From the IMG/VR virus record IMGVR_UViG_3300043420_002038, positions 1-24,982 of that record: 24,982 nucleotides of DNA, one strand, 5' to 3'. The stretch's first letter is position 1. Each line of letters opens with the position of its first letter. Position numbers and translations under genes: made by a program. Shown piece after piece: positions 1 through 7,655 of the stretch. This DNA comes from a virus. Below the pieces are notes generated by a model. It did not search any database. It worked only from the letters and a program-made list of their open reading frames with translations, and was not told the DNA's origin.

Positions 1-162
1 TTCTTTATCTTCGTCTTCGTCTTCGTCTTCTTTTTTAGATTTTTTATACTTCTCTTCAACATACTCCAAATACTCATCTCTATTTGAAATAACATTACCT
101 GAAACAGATTCTAGATAAATCTGTTTCATTTCATTTAAACTTTCTACGATACGATCAGACAT
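1..162 (-). CDS. Unknown acidic/lysine-rich protein, N-terminal part (runs off the left edge)
   Basis: An open frame starts with ATG at 162 and runs off the window after 54 codons with no stop. The visible part begins MSDRIVESLNEMKQIYLESV and ends in a lysine-rich stretch followed by alternating Glu-Asp residues encoded by a GAC-GAA repeat (plus-strand tcttcg repeat, about 1-32). It looks mostly helical, with a charged linker at the cut edge. A late-promoter-like octamer (191-198) lies just upstream, so late expression and a virion or assembly role are inferred. I do not recognise the family and the rest of the gene is not visible. Confidence 0.7.
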   Translation of the reverse strand, partial: MSDRIVESLNEMKQIYLESVSGNVISNRDEYLEYVEEKYKKSKKEDEDEDEDKE

Positions 163-190
163 TTGTATAAATTTTTAAAACCTATACATT

Positions 191-198
191 TATTTATT
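191..198 (-). promoter_or_regulatory. Late promoter, AATAAATA
   Basis: The minus strand reads AATAAATA, one base from the T4 late -10 element TATAAATA, 29 bases before the ATG at 162. It overlaps the stop codon of the preceding gene. The position matches the other late-type octamers of this window, which supports it; alone the sequence could occur by chance in AT-rich DNA. Confidence 0.5.
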
Positions 199-1420
199 AT
201 TTCTCTATACTTCTCTTGTATTTTTGAATAAAATTTTTAATTGTTTTAGTCCCTGTCATTTTCATTGCATACTCCCTAAATGCATCAGTTCCAACTTCTC
301 TTTGACTTGCAGGAACACCAGAAACATCTGTCCATTCAGTTAAATCTTTAATCCAAGATTTAAACATTATATTGTCTTCCGTAACACATATCAAATAATT
401 GGGACCACGACGAATAACCTCACCTACCAATCCAGTATTTAAATTTTGGACTTTTTCGCCAATCTTAAAAATATTTTCCCGGTAATACTGTTCTCTTAAT
501 GTAGTCAAATCAAATTCTGGCGCATACCTCCAAATTTCTGCTATGTCTTGTGGTTCTTTCTGTTCTGGTTGTCCACCATCCAACATAGACCTCTGAACGG
601 CAAAAAACAGTGCCTGGGCATCCTTATCTTTAATTCTTTTTGGAATACCAATTTTGAACTTATTATAATTATTCTCAATTGCAGCTTTTCTTAAGCTTGA
701 TGAAGAACTTTCAGAGTCTGGGTCAATTGGACCAGAAGGTATAACATTTATTTCATCGAAATTATAAAGTTTACCATTATGCTGACCAGAAAGTCTTTCA
801 AATTCAGAGACCCTATCCAAACCAGCAACAATGTTTACTTTATCATATCCATCCTCATTTGCTGCCGTCAAAACATCAAATATAGTATTCATGTCCTTAT
901 CATTGATAATATTATCTTTGATCTCCGGAAACATCTTTCTCATATATTTAATTTTAGATGCAGGATCTAATGGATTTCTTTGATTATCCTGCATTCTAGA
1001 TGGATATATTCTTAGTTCTCCACCAGCTGCGATCTCTTGTGCTTTCTTAATCAATTTTTCATGCTTAACTGAAGGTGGGTTAAACTTAGCAAAGACAATA
1101 GTAAGTGGTAAGTCCTGCTCAATTTCTGGTGGAGCAGGCTCTTCTTTTGGTGGACTAATACCTTTTCTTTCAGCTGGATCCGGTGGTGGCTCGACAACTC
1201 TTTGTGGTGTTCTTGGGCCGGTTGGCCCTGGCTCTGGCTTTTCTGGGGAAGGACTTTTTTTACGAATCATCTCAAGATCGCCACCTACAGTTTGAGCGAC
1301 AACTTTTCCGCTTCTATCTACCCAGTTTCCATGACCGTCTGAAACCAGCCCAAGACGATATGCCTTTTCTGATGCTCTCGATCCCCTGAATTCTAGTAAA
1401 AATTGCGAAAACCTTTTCAT
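197..1420 (-). CDS. Nucleotidyltransferase-like protein with capsid-targeting-like N-terminus
   Basis: 407 residues in several blocks. Residues 1-10 (MKRFSQFLLE) resemble the T4 capsid-targeting peptide MKTYQEFIAE of internal proteins. Residues 21-50 form a small domain (YRLGLVSDGHGNWVD), followed by a proline-rich linker (about 57-105). Residues 106-260 look like a cytidylyl/nicotinate-nucleotide-type nucleotidyltransferase: a beta strand with FAKFNPPSVKH (110-120) in the place of the usual FNPxxxGH signature, the segment NPLDPASKIKYMRKMFP, and SSSSSLRKAA (239-247) where the family has its ISGTxxR-like motif. The usual Gly of the GH pair is Lys119, so activity is uncertain. Residues about 318-365 look like a small SH3/KOW-like beta domain. 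The late-type octamer at 1442-1449 suggests a virion or assembly protein. The domain assignment comes from motif reading; the substrate is unknown. Confidence 0.75.
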   Translation of the reverse strand: MKRFSQFLLEFRGSRASEKAYRLGLVSDGHGNWVDRSGKVVAQTVGGDLEMIRKKSPSPEKPEPGPTGPRTPQRVVEPPPDPAERKGISPPKEEPAPPEIEQDLPLTIVFAKFNPPSVKHEKLIKKAQEIAAGGELRIYPSRMQDNQRNPLDPASKIKYMRKMFPEIKDNIINDKDMNTIFDVLTAANEDGYDKVNIVAGLDRVSEFERLSGQHNGKLYNFDEINVIPSGPIDPDSESSSSSLRKAAIENNYNKFKIGIPKRIKDKDAQALFFAVQRSMLDGGQPEQKEPQDIAEIWRYAPEFDLTTLREQYYRENIFKIGEKVQNLNTGLVGEVIRRGPNYLICVTEDNIMFKSWIKDLTEWTDVSGVPASQREVGTDAFREYAMKMTGTKTIKNFIQKYKRSIEK

Positions 1421-1441
1421 TCTTGTATAAAATCCTTTACT

Positions 1442-1449
1442 TATTTATT
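1442..1449 (-). promoter_or_regulatory. Late promoter, AATAAATA
   Basis: The minus strand reads AATAAATA 22 bases before the ATG at 1420, in the short gap after the preceding gene. An AAGGA ribosome-binding-like element lies between it and the start codon. It matches the late consensus TATAAATA except at the first base. Confidence 0.55.
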
Positions 1450-1450
1450 C

Positions 1451-2080
1451 TTAACCTCTTGGTGGGTTGCTATCATCACTATATCTTGTAGCTCTTTTCC
1501 TAGTAGATCTAGCTCCAGGTGCAACAGATCTATTGGGATCATCTGCGGTCTGGATTACAGGCTTACCTGGTTTTATTTGATCTCCCTTTCTGAGAATGTC
1601 ATATGTCAATGGCGCTCCCTGTGAAGCTAATCTTTGTCTGCCACCTGGTCCAACAAATGTAGGTTGTGCAGTTGGGCGTCTTTGCTCTGCTTCTCTCCCA
1701 ACACTAGTCGATCTATCTCTGCCTAATATTATATCTGCAGTATTAGAAGCAGTTCTTTGTGCTGTAGTTTCTCTTCCCTGACCTGGTGTTGATAAATTCA
1801 TAGTTCTGGATTGGACAGCACCTCCAGAAGAAGATGCGCCCCTATTTCTTATACGAGCTCTAATTTCAGCTGATTGATCAACATTGGTATTTGAAATGCC
1901 AAGCATTTGCCTTCTCTGTTGGGATGCTGCTCTCCGTCGCGCCTTCTCTTCTGAACTAAGTGCCTCATCTAGCAACTCATCGTACCAATCATCGCTGGCC
2001 ACATGAAGTATCTTTAGTGCAGATACCATATCGTTAGCAAATCCATTTTCTACCAAATACTCAGCGATATATAATTCCAT
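1451..2080 (-). CDS. Conserved-looking late protein, probable virion/assembly protein, function unknown
   Basis: 209 residues. The first 40 residues look like a compact helical domain (YLVENGFANDMVSALKILHV, then DDWYDELLDE), a pattern I associate with short N-terminal modules of marine T4-like phage structural proteins. The remainder is low-complexity and basic, rich in Arg, Ser, Thr, Gln, Gly and Pro, and probably disordered. The junction LDE|A (37-39|40) fits the T4 gp21 prohead-protease consensus (L/I-x-E before a small residue), so processing during head maturation is possible. The start at 2080 follows a strong late octamer and a terminator but has no clear Shine-Dalgarno. Function is not assigned; the late promoter and position point to a virion component. 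Confidence 0.7.
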   Translation of the reverse strand: MELYIAEYLVENGFANDMVSALKILHVASDDWYDELLDEALSSEEKARRRAASQQRRQMLGISNTNVDQSAEIRARIRNRGASSSGGAVQSRTMNLSTPGQGRETTAQRTASNTADIILGRDRSTSVGREAEQRRPTAQPTFVGPGGRQRLASQGAPLTYDILRKGDQIKPGKPVIQTADDPNRSVAPGARSTRKRATRYSDDSNPPRG

Positions 2081-2103
2081 TTGTAGCCATTAGAACTTTT
2101 TAC

Positions 2104-2111
2104 TATTTATA
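2104..2111 (-). promoter_or_regulatory. Late promoter, perfect TATAAATA
   Basis: The minus strand carries an exact T4 late -10 octamer 24 bases before the ATG at 2080. Its first base is also the last base of the T-tract of the terminator ending the replication operon, so termination of one unit and initiation of the late unit share sequence. gp55, encoded in this window, would be the expected specificity factor. Confidence 0.75.
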
Positions 2112-2133
2112 AAAAAACCTCCCGAAGGAGGTT
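2111..2133 (-). terminator. Rho-independent terminator of the gp43-uvsX-gp41 operon
   Basis: On the minus strand AACCTCC-TTCG-GGAGGTT forms a 7-bp stem (2127-2133 with 2116-2122) with a TTCG tetraloop, followed by a run of seven T (2111-2117, overlapping the stem end). It lies 5 bases after the stop of the 60-residue gene, the last gene of the replication operon. Confidence 0.9.
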
Positions 2134-2137
2134 CAAA

Positions 2138-2320
2138 TCAAAGAGTATGGACTTCAAGCTCTTCGTCTAGTTGTAGAATTACAGAACGAATATCATCAAT
2201 ACGAGGTGGAACACTCACTTCATCATAAGTATATCCCACCTGAGATTCGAAAAGGATTTGACGAACTGCTGCCGCCTGGCGAGGATCCATTTTAATTGTT
2301 ACTTTTTTTTCTTTAGTCAT
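2138..2320 (-). CDS. Small conserved-looking protein, function unknown
   Basis: 60 residues, soluble, mixed charge, no membrane segment or cysteine. The N-terminus is lysine-rich (MTKEKKVTIKMDPRQAAAVR) and the C-terminus acidic. The ATG overlaps the stop of the MazG-like gene (ATGA) and has a strong ribosome-binding site (GGAGGGAG) inside that gene, so it is translated as the last gene of the operon, just before the terminator at 2111-2133. I do not recognise a family. Confidence 0.7.
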   Translation of the reverse strand: MTKEKKVTIKMDPRQAAAVRQILFESQVGYTYDEVSVPPRIDDIRSVILQLDEELEVHTL

Positions 2321-2736
2321 AGATCTCCCTCCACGCGATTTTCGGAACGATATACATCAAATGCTCCTTCTGGATAACGAGCACTTAGCTTTTCGTAATT
2401 CATCTGAAGAATTTCATCAAAATTAGTATTAAGTGCCATACAAGCTTGAGCAAGATACCAACAGATATCACCAAGTTCTCGTTTTAGATGAAACTCAGTT
2501 TCTTGACTGTATGGTTTACCTTGAAGAAATACTTTCTTCACAACTTCAGTAAACTCTCCTGCTTCTGCACTCATACCAAAAGCAGCAGTCAAAAGTCGAG
2601 GGACATCAGCACCGAAAGAAGCTTCAAGCTCAACAATACGAGAAATTAAACTTTCTGTACTACTACTAGCAGGACTTGTAGTTTGGCGAACAAAATCAAT
2701 GTACTTGTCGCTATCAATTTTTTGTACTTTTTCCAT
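2317..2736 (-). CDS. mazG: MazG-like nucleotide pyrophosphohydrolase
   Basis: 139 residues from the ATG at 2736, which overlaps the gp41 stop as TGATG; a TTG one codon upstream is possible but unnecessary. The C-terminal two thirds have the all-alpha NTP pyrophosphatase pattern: an EAGEFTEVVKK helix with metal-binding acidic residues and, about 30 residues on, ELGDICWYLA. The family cleaves (d)NTPs to NMP and pyrophosphate. MazG proteins are widespread in cyanomyoviruses and have been proposed to reshape nucleotide pools or host alarmone levels. Its position after helicase gp41 in the replication operon fits a role in dNTP supply; the substrate cannot be read from the sequence. The first 30 residues are Ser/Thr-rich and poorly conserved in appearance. 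Confidence 0.85.
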   Translation of the reverse strand: MEKVQKIDSDKYIDFVRQTTSPASSSTESLISRIVELEASFGADVPRLLTAAFGMSAEAGEFTEVVKKVFLQGKPYSQETEFHLKRELGDICWYLAQACMALNTNFDEILQMNYEKLSARYPEGAFDVYRSENRVEGDL

Positions 2737-4118
2737 CAAAATGTAAAACTCCTAAATTTACTTTTTAAATCAGATTGGTGTTCTTCGTCATTATACTCTT
2801 CTTCTTGTCCAGAGTCAAGTATGTCTTTTTGAGCCGATTGGTCAACATCATATAAGCGCATTTTTGCTCTGTCTATACCAACAACAAATTTTTTATGCAA
2901 GGACTTATCGCTATATCTATTCTTTAATTGTTTAACAAGTATTTGATTCAATTGCTCCAATTCATCAGTTGAAATCAAAGCGAAAAGAAAGTCAGCAGTC
3001 GCAGGCAAACCAAAAGATTCGGAGGTATCTGTCAATTCTGGATCAGATGATGCAAATCCAGATCTAGTAGTCTGGGTGGCGCTCATGATTGGAACATTAA
3101 ACTCCACTGCAAGACCTCTCAATTCTTCAGCAATAGATTTAACATAAGAATATGAATTTACGGATATATTACCTTTATATCTACTGGAAGCACAGATATT
3201 AAGATAATCAATAAAAATGACATCTGGCTTAAATGACTTCTTTAGAGACAATTCATTTAACAACGCTTTAAAATGACCAGCATGTGCAGATGCAGTTGGA
3301 TATTCTTTGATAATTAAAGACCCATGCGTTTTTCTTGAAATAGAATTAATTTTATTCTCAAATGTAGTTTTTGGTAAATCTTTAATATCTTGGATTTTAA
3401 TGTTCATTTGATTAGCATCAATTCGCTCAGCAATTTTCTCTTCTGCCATTTCAAGCGTAATGTACAATACATTCCTCCCCTGGAGCAAGTAGGAGCCAGC
3501 CATGTGGCACATGAATAAAGATTTGCCGACATTCGTACCAGCAAGTGCGATGTTAAGAGTTTTAGGAGAGAGGCCACCACTCGTAATTTTATTAAAATAT
3601 TCAAGATCAAATTCAAGTTTGTTTTCTTTTTTGTTATAATTTTCATATCTTTTTTCGTAATCTAACAGATAATCATGTCCGATATGATTATCAAAACTAA
3701 CTGCTAATGCATCAGATAAAATAGAGGGAATAGAATCTCTATTTCTCTTTTCATCATTACCATCGGCAATTTGAATTGATTCCATAAGAGCAAGATAGAT
3801 TGCTCTATCACGACACCATTTCTCTGTAGTATCAACTAACCATTCAATCTCAACTGGAACAAATTCTAACCCATCAATTAATGAAACTATTTCTTTATAG
3901 GTAGTTTCATTCAGATCGGTTCTTTTTTCTACTTCTATCAATAAAGCTTCTTTTGTTATTGGGCTGTTATATTGATCTATAAAAGAATAAATCTCAGTAA
4001 AAATAACTTTAAAACTATGGTCCTGAAAGTATTCAGGCTTTAAAAATGGTAGAACTTTTCTGATGTATTCTTCATTATAAATTAAATTCCTTAGAATTAA
4101 AAATTCAATCTTTTCCAT
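2736..4118 (-). CDS. gp41: Replicative DNA helicase gp41 (DnaB family)
   Basis: 460 residues (T4 gp41 is 475). It forms the hexameric 5'-3' helicase that unwinds the fork and partners with primase. The N-terminal half is helical. The RecA-like core has Walker A AGTNVGKS (193-200), Walker B VIFIDYLN, the ATQTTRSG sensor segment and a C-terminal KNRYSDKSLHKKFVVGIDR. The ATG at 4118 overlaps the uvsX stop as TGATG; a TTG codon directly upstream would add only one residue. Order uvsX-41 and overlapping reading frames indicate one operon and coupled translation. The last 40 residues are acidic. The primase gene (61) is not in this window. Confidence 0.95.
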   Translation of the reverse strand: MEKIEFLILRNLIYNEEYIRKVLPFLKPEYFQDHSFKVIFTEIYSFIDQYNSPITKEALLIEVEKRTDLNETTYKEIVSLIDGLEFVPVEIEWLVDTTEKWCRDRAIYLALMESIQIADGNDEKRNRDSIPSILSDALAVSFDNHIGHDYLLDYEKRYENYNKKENKLEFDLEYFNKITSGGLSPKTLNIALAGTNVGKSLFMCHMAGSYLLQGRNVLYITLEMAEEKIAERIDANQMNIKIQDIKDLPKTTFENKINSISRKTHGSLIIKEYPTASAHAGHFKALLNELSLKKSFKPDVIFIDYLNICASSRYKGNISVNSYSYVKSIAEELRGLAVEFNVPIMSATQTTRSGFASSDPELTDTSESFGLPATADFLFALISTDELEQLNQILVKQLKNRYSDKSLHKKFVVGIDRAKMRLYDVDQSAQKDILDSGQEEEYNDEEHQSDLKSKFRSFTF

Positions 4119-5122
4119 CAAGTACCATAACTAAATTCTTCTTTTGCAATTTCGTCTAATTTTTTCATTACTTCTTCGGTGAAATATACTTCAGGATTAG
4201 CGAGAATTTGTTTACCATAGATTTTCTTGCCGTTGATTTCGTAACGACCAGAGACATTTTTCCAAAGTCCACCAATCTCACCGAGTTCAAGTAATCCATA
4301 ATACCGATCAAGACCGCGCTCGTCATAAAATAAACGAATCTCTACATCTTTATTTTCTTTACTTAAACGCGATTTAGCAGTCTTAGCCTTGACAATATTT
4401 CCGACCACTTCTGTTCCATCTTTTTCTTTCTTTTTGCTGAGATAAATGATCGTACTTGCTGCATATTTGAGTCCAGAGCCTCCCCCCATTTCTTTCGTTG
4501 GTACATAAGCTCCGATGACATCGTATGTGTGATTTGTGACAAGAAGTGGAACATTTGCTTGGCCTAATTTAAGAGTGAGCATTCGGAAAGCCCCTTTGAT
4601 AAGTTGCGATTTAGTCATATCACGAACTTGTTTGTCATTTAGGGCATCTGTGATTTCTTTCTCGGTGGAAAGCATCCCCAAAGAGTCTAGCACAAACATA
4701 CAAGGTTTGCGTTCGCCTTCAGGTTTTTTTAAATATAAATCTACTGCTTTTAGTGCCTTTCCACGAAACTCTTCAACAGTAACAACATTAACAACCACCA
4801 AACGAGAAGTATCAATTCCACGAGATTCTACAAGTGACTTGGTGATAGCAGCCTCAGTGTCAAAGTAGAGACAGTAACCATCGGGATGAGTATCAAGAAA
4901 GTTCTTAACCACGGCGAGAGAGAAAAAAGTCTTTCCAGTAGAAGACTCTCCAGCAATAGCAGTAATTTTATTCCCAGATACACCACCAAATATACTACCT
5001 GAAACCAGTGCATTAAAAATGTATGAACCCGTATCAACATAAGTCTCAGTCTCGTCAATATCCGATGCAAGTTGGGTATATTCTCCCCCAATTTCTTTTA
5101 CAATATCTTTTAGAAAATCCAT
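4118..5122 (-). CDS. uvsX: UvsX, RecA-like recombination protein
   Basis: 334 residues (T4 UvsX is 391). It forms filaments on single-stranded DNA and catalyses strand exchange for recombination-dependent replication and repair. Walker A is GESSTGKT (58-65), Walker [10 protein letters not shown], and a VTNHTYD segment with the following Gly-rich [11 protein letters not shown] corresponds to the L2 DNA-binding region of RecA folds. A GGAG ribosome-binding site sits 7 bases before the ATG, and a sigma70-like promoter lies within the end of gp43 (5145-5173), so it can be transcribed independently of polymerase. Its partners UvsY and UvsW are encoded in the same window. Confidence 0.95.
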   Translation of the reverse strand: MDFLKDIVKEIGGEYTQLASDIDETETYVDTGSYIFNALVSGSIFGGVSGNKITAIAGESSTGKTFFSLAVVKNFLDTHPDGYCLYFDTEAAITKSLVESRGIDTSRLVVVNVVTVEEFRGKALKAVDLYLKKPEGERKPCMFVLDSLGMLSTEKEITDALNDKQVRDMTKSQLIKGAFRMLTLKLGQANVPLLVTNHTYDVIGAYVPTKEMGGGSGLKYAASTIIYLSKKKEKDGTEVVGNIVKAKTAKSRLSKENKDVEIRLFYDERGLDRYYGLLELGEIGGLWKNVSGRYEINGKKIYGKQILANPEVYFTEEVMKKLDEIAKEEFSYGT

Positions 5123-5144
5123 AGTACATCTCCATTACCTTTCT

Positions 5145-5173
5145 AGTATAGCATTAAACGAAAAATGAATCAA
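5145..5173 (-). promoter_or_regulatory. Sigma70-like promoter for uvsX-gp41 (extended -10)
   Basis: On the minus strand TTGATT (5168-5173), a 17-base spacer and TATACT (5145-5150) preceded by TGC form an extended -10 promoter. The -35 and part of the spacer overlap the 3' end of gp43. The -10 nonamer TGCTATACT differs by one base from the nonamer at three other promoters here. The uvsX ATG is 23 bases downstream. Confidence 0.65.
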
Positions 5174-7655
5174 GAGTAATCCTCTTCTCAGTTTGCCAAC
5201 CAATAATATCAAGTATGAGTTTCAAGGGATTCAAAAATGTTTTTTCAAATTGCATTTCATAATCAACATACTTTTGTATGTCAAATTCCGTAGGAAGTCT
5301 CTGGATAAAAGAAATTACATTTTCGTGCATTGGATTTGGCAATTTTAAGTAGCAATATTTTATTTTTTCTCCATTTTTAATCATGGAGTATTTTCTTCCT
5401 AATTTTTTTTCTTTAATATAGTGATTATATAGAATAGCTCCTCTAACATGTATTGGAGTTCCCTTGACATACATTGTTAGGTTAGACTTAAATTTTGTAA
5501 GTTCATTGATAGATTTTGGAAACGATACCTCCTCCGGAGTGAGTTTGAAAAAATCTTCTTTTGTTTCGGAAATAAATTTAATCATTTCATCTTCATTTGA
5601 AGTCATAATCAATTTAATAGCGCGTTTAATCCTATCTCTACAAAAAGCAGGTGTAGAAGAACGAATTGCTTCAACGCCAGTCATTGCCAATTCAGGCTCA
5701 GAATACCTTACGCCTTCATTATCCCAGACATTTGCAATGTACCTCTTCTTAGATATAAATACCGCCCTATCCGTAATTTTTTCTCGTTTCATGTGCAACT
5801 TATGTGCATATGCATTCAAAATTGTTGCCAATTCTCGATATGAAGAATCGACATAATCTTGAATTTTAGTGGCAAAAATAGAATCCAAAAAGTTAATCAC
5901 TTCGATCTTTTCCGGTTTTTTATCTTTAAAGATTAAATCAACTAGAGGTTTCATATTTAAAAATGCAGAATCTGTGTCACAATAAACAACATAATCAACA
6001 CCATCAGTTTTTAAAATTTTATTGAGGTACTCGTTAAATTTCATTTCAATCCAACGAATAGCGAGCTGACCAGTATATGTAACTGCCTCTGCATTTCTTA
6101 GATCATAAAATCTAAAATATGGATTTCCAGTCGCACCGTAACAAGAATTCAAACAAACTTTGATAGATTGCTCTTTGACACTATACATCGAAATTTGCTT
6201 TTTAATTTTTGGAGAATGAGTTTGCTCATATTCTTTTTTGAGCTCCTTCATCTTATCCTTATAAAATTTTCTTTTTTGAAACATTTTTTCCAATAGCTCT
6301 GGTAAAAATCCCATGCTATCTTTCCTATACATGGATCCATTTGGACAAACAGAATATTTAAATTCTTCAGGTATTTTTACAGTTCCACTGAGAACTGAAT
6401 CTACACTTATTCCATTGAATCTCTCTTTCATGAGTGTATCTGGACTTATGTTCAATCCCATCATGATGTGTGGATATAGAGAAGTCAAGTCCATACTAAC
6501 AACATAATCATACGATCCTGGAATTGGCTCTTTTACAAATGCTCCAACAAATTTATCAGATTTTTCTTTTGCTGCTTCTTTTAGTGGTATAACAATATTC
6601 TTACGACGAAGGTAATTGTAGATAATAGTGTCCCACATTCTAACCTGATAAAAAACATCTTCAAAGTTGGTTTTAGAGTCAAACGCCAACATGATTGCTA
6701 ATTCAATCATGTGCAATTTATCCTCTAGTTTATTCACAAGTTCAGTATCAATTACATTATACTTTACGAATGTGTCCCAGTCTTTATCGTAAAAATCTTT
6801 GAATGTTTCATATTCACTGTGATCTAATTTATTTTGTCCTAGCTCATTGTATGCAATTGTATCTAGTCTAAAATTTTCAGGTTTTTTAAATGAATATTTT
6901 TTATACAAATCAAAGTAATCTACAATTGAAACTCCAAATATATCGTATACAGTTTGATATTCCCCCTTTCTAACTTCAACCTGGCGATCGGAAATCCAAT
7001 TATATGGAGACAATTTTTTTGTTTCTTTTTCTCCAATCAATCTATGCATCCTACCTATGATGTATGGGAAATCATAGTAAAGACAATTCCAACCAGTTAC
7101 AATTTCTGGGGTGTTATTTTGCCAATATGTCAAAAATGAATAAATTAGACTTGATTCATCATTGCAATAAAAATACTTATGATCTTGTAATTGGCAATTA
7201 AATTTTCTAGTTCCCCATGTCAATATTTCCTTAGTTATATAATCTTGAATAGTAATTAATAAAATTTCTTCGTCGCATGTTTTTGGATCTGGGAATCCAT
7301 TTTCAGATCCACACTCAATATCTATGGCAACAATTTTAATTTTAGTTATGTCATACTCAATCTGCTCTTCTGGATAATTATCGGAAATGTACTGATAGAT
7401 AAATGCCTCATTGCCATAAATATCAAATCCATCAACTTCTTTATACTGAGAAACAAAATTTTTAGATTCTTTAATTGTTCCTGGGTATATTGGTTTTACA
7501 TAATTACCATCTAAAGTGTTGTAGTTAGTTTTTTTGTCAGTTTTAACATAAAAAGTTGGCTTAAAATCAACTATATCTTTAAAGTGCTCGCCGTTGTCAT
7601 AACCTCGTACATAGATTCTATTTCCGAGCTGTTTTACATTAGTGTACCAACGCAT
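5154..7655 (-). CDS. gp43: DNA polymerase gp43 (family B)
   Basis: 833 residues (T4 gp43 is 898). The N-terminal part holds the 3'-5' proofreading exonuclease: Exo I around AIDIECGSENG, Exo II around VTGWNCLYYDFPYIIGR and Exo III around YNVIDTELV. The polymerase core has motif A DLTSLYPHIMMG, motif B with CLNSCYGATGNPYF, and motif C VYCDTDSA with the catalytic Asp pair. The C-terminus would bind clamp gp45. The gene is uninterrupted, with no intron, homing endonuclease or split, as sometimes found in T4-like gene 43. Its ATG overlaps the stop of the 98-residue gene upstream (TAATG), so both are read from the promoter at 7975-8003. Confidence 0.97.
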   Translation of the reverse strand: MRWYTNVKQLGNRIYVRGYDNGEHFKDIVDFKPTFYVKTDKKTNYNTLDGNYVKPIYPGTIKESKNFVSQYKEVDGFDIYGNEAFIYQYISDNYPEEQIEYDITKIKIVAIDIECGSENGFPDPKTCDEEILLITIQDYITKEILTWGTRKFNCQLQDHKYFYCNDESSLIYSFLTYWQNNTPEIVTGWNCLYYDFPYIIGRMHRLIGEKETKKLSPYNWISDRQVEVRKGEYQTVYDIFGVSIVDYFDLYKKYSFKKPENFRLDTIAYNELGQNKLDHSEYETFKDFYDKDWDTFVKYNVIDTELVNKLEDKLHMIELAIMLAFDSKTNFEDVFYQVRMWDTIIYNYLRRKNIVIPLKEAAKEKSDKFVGAFVKEPIPGSYDYVVSMDLTSLYPHIMMGLNISPDTLMKERFNGISVDSVLSGTVKIPEEFKYSVCPNGSMYRKDSMGFLPELLEKMFQKRKFYKDKMKELKKEYEQTHSPKIKKQISMYSVKEQSIKVCLNSCYGATGNPYFRFYDLRNAEAVTYTGQLAIRWIEMKFNEYLNKILKTDGVDYVVYCDTDSAFLNMKPLVDLIFKDKKPEKIEVINFLDSIFATKIQDYVDSSYRELATILNAYAHKLHMKREKITDRAVFISKKRYIANVWDNEGVRYSEPELAMTGVEAIRSSTPAFCRDRIKRAIKLIMTSNEDEMIKFISETKEDFFKLTPEEVSFPKSINELTKFKSNLTMYVKGTPIHVRGAILYNHYIKEKKLGRKYSMIKNGEKIKYCYLKLPNPMHENVISFIQRLPTEFDIQKYVDYEMQFEKTFLNPLKLILDIIGWQTEKRITLDSFFV

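Noticed and set aside
4536-4868. Plus-strand open frame of 110 codons within uvsX
   Set aside because: It lies opposite a certain gene in an antisense frame, has no ribosome-binding site or promoter, and its composition mirrors uvsX codons.
5464-5856. Plus-strand open frame of 130 codons within gp43
   Set aside because: Antisense to conserved polymerase coding sequence, with no supporting signal or recognisable protein pattern.
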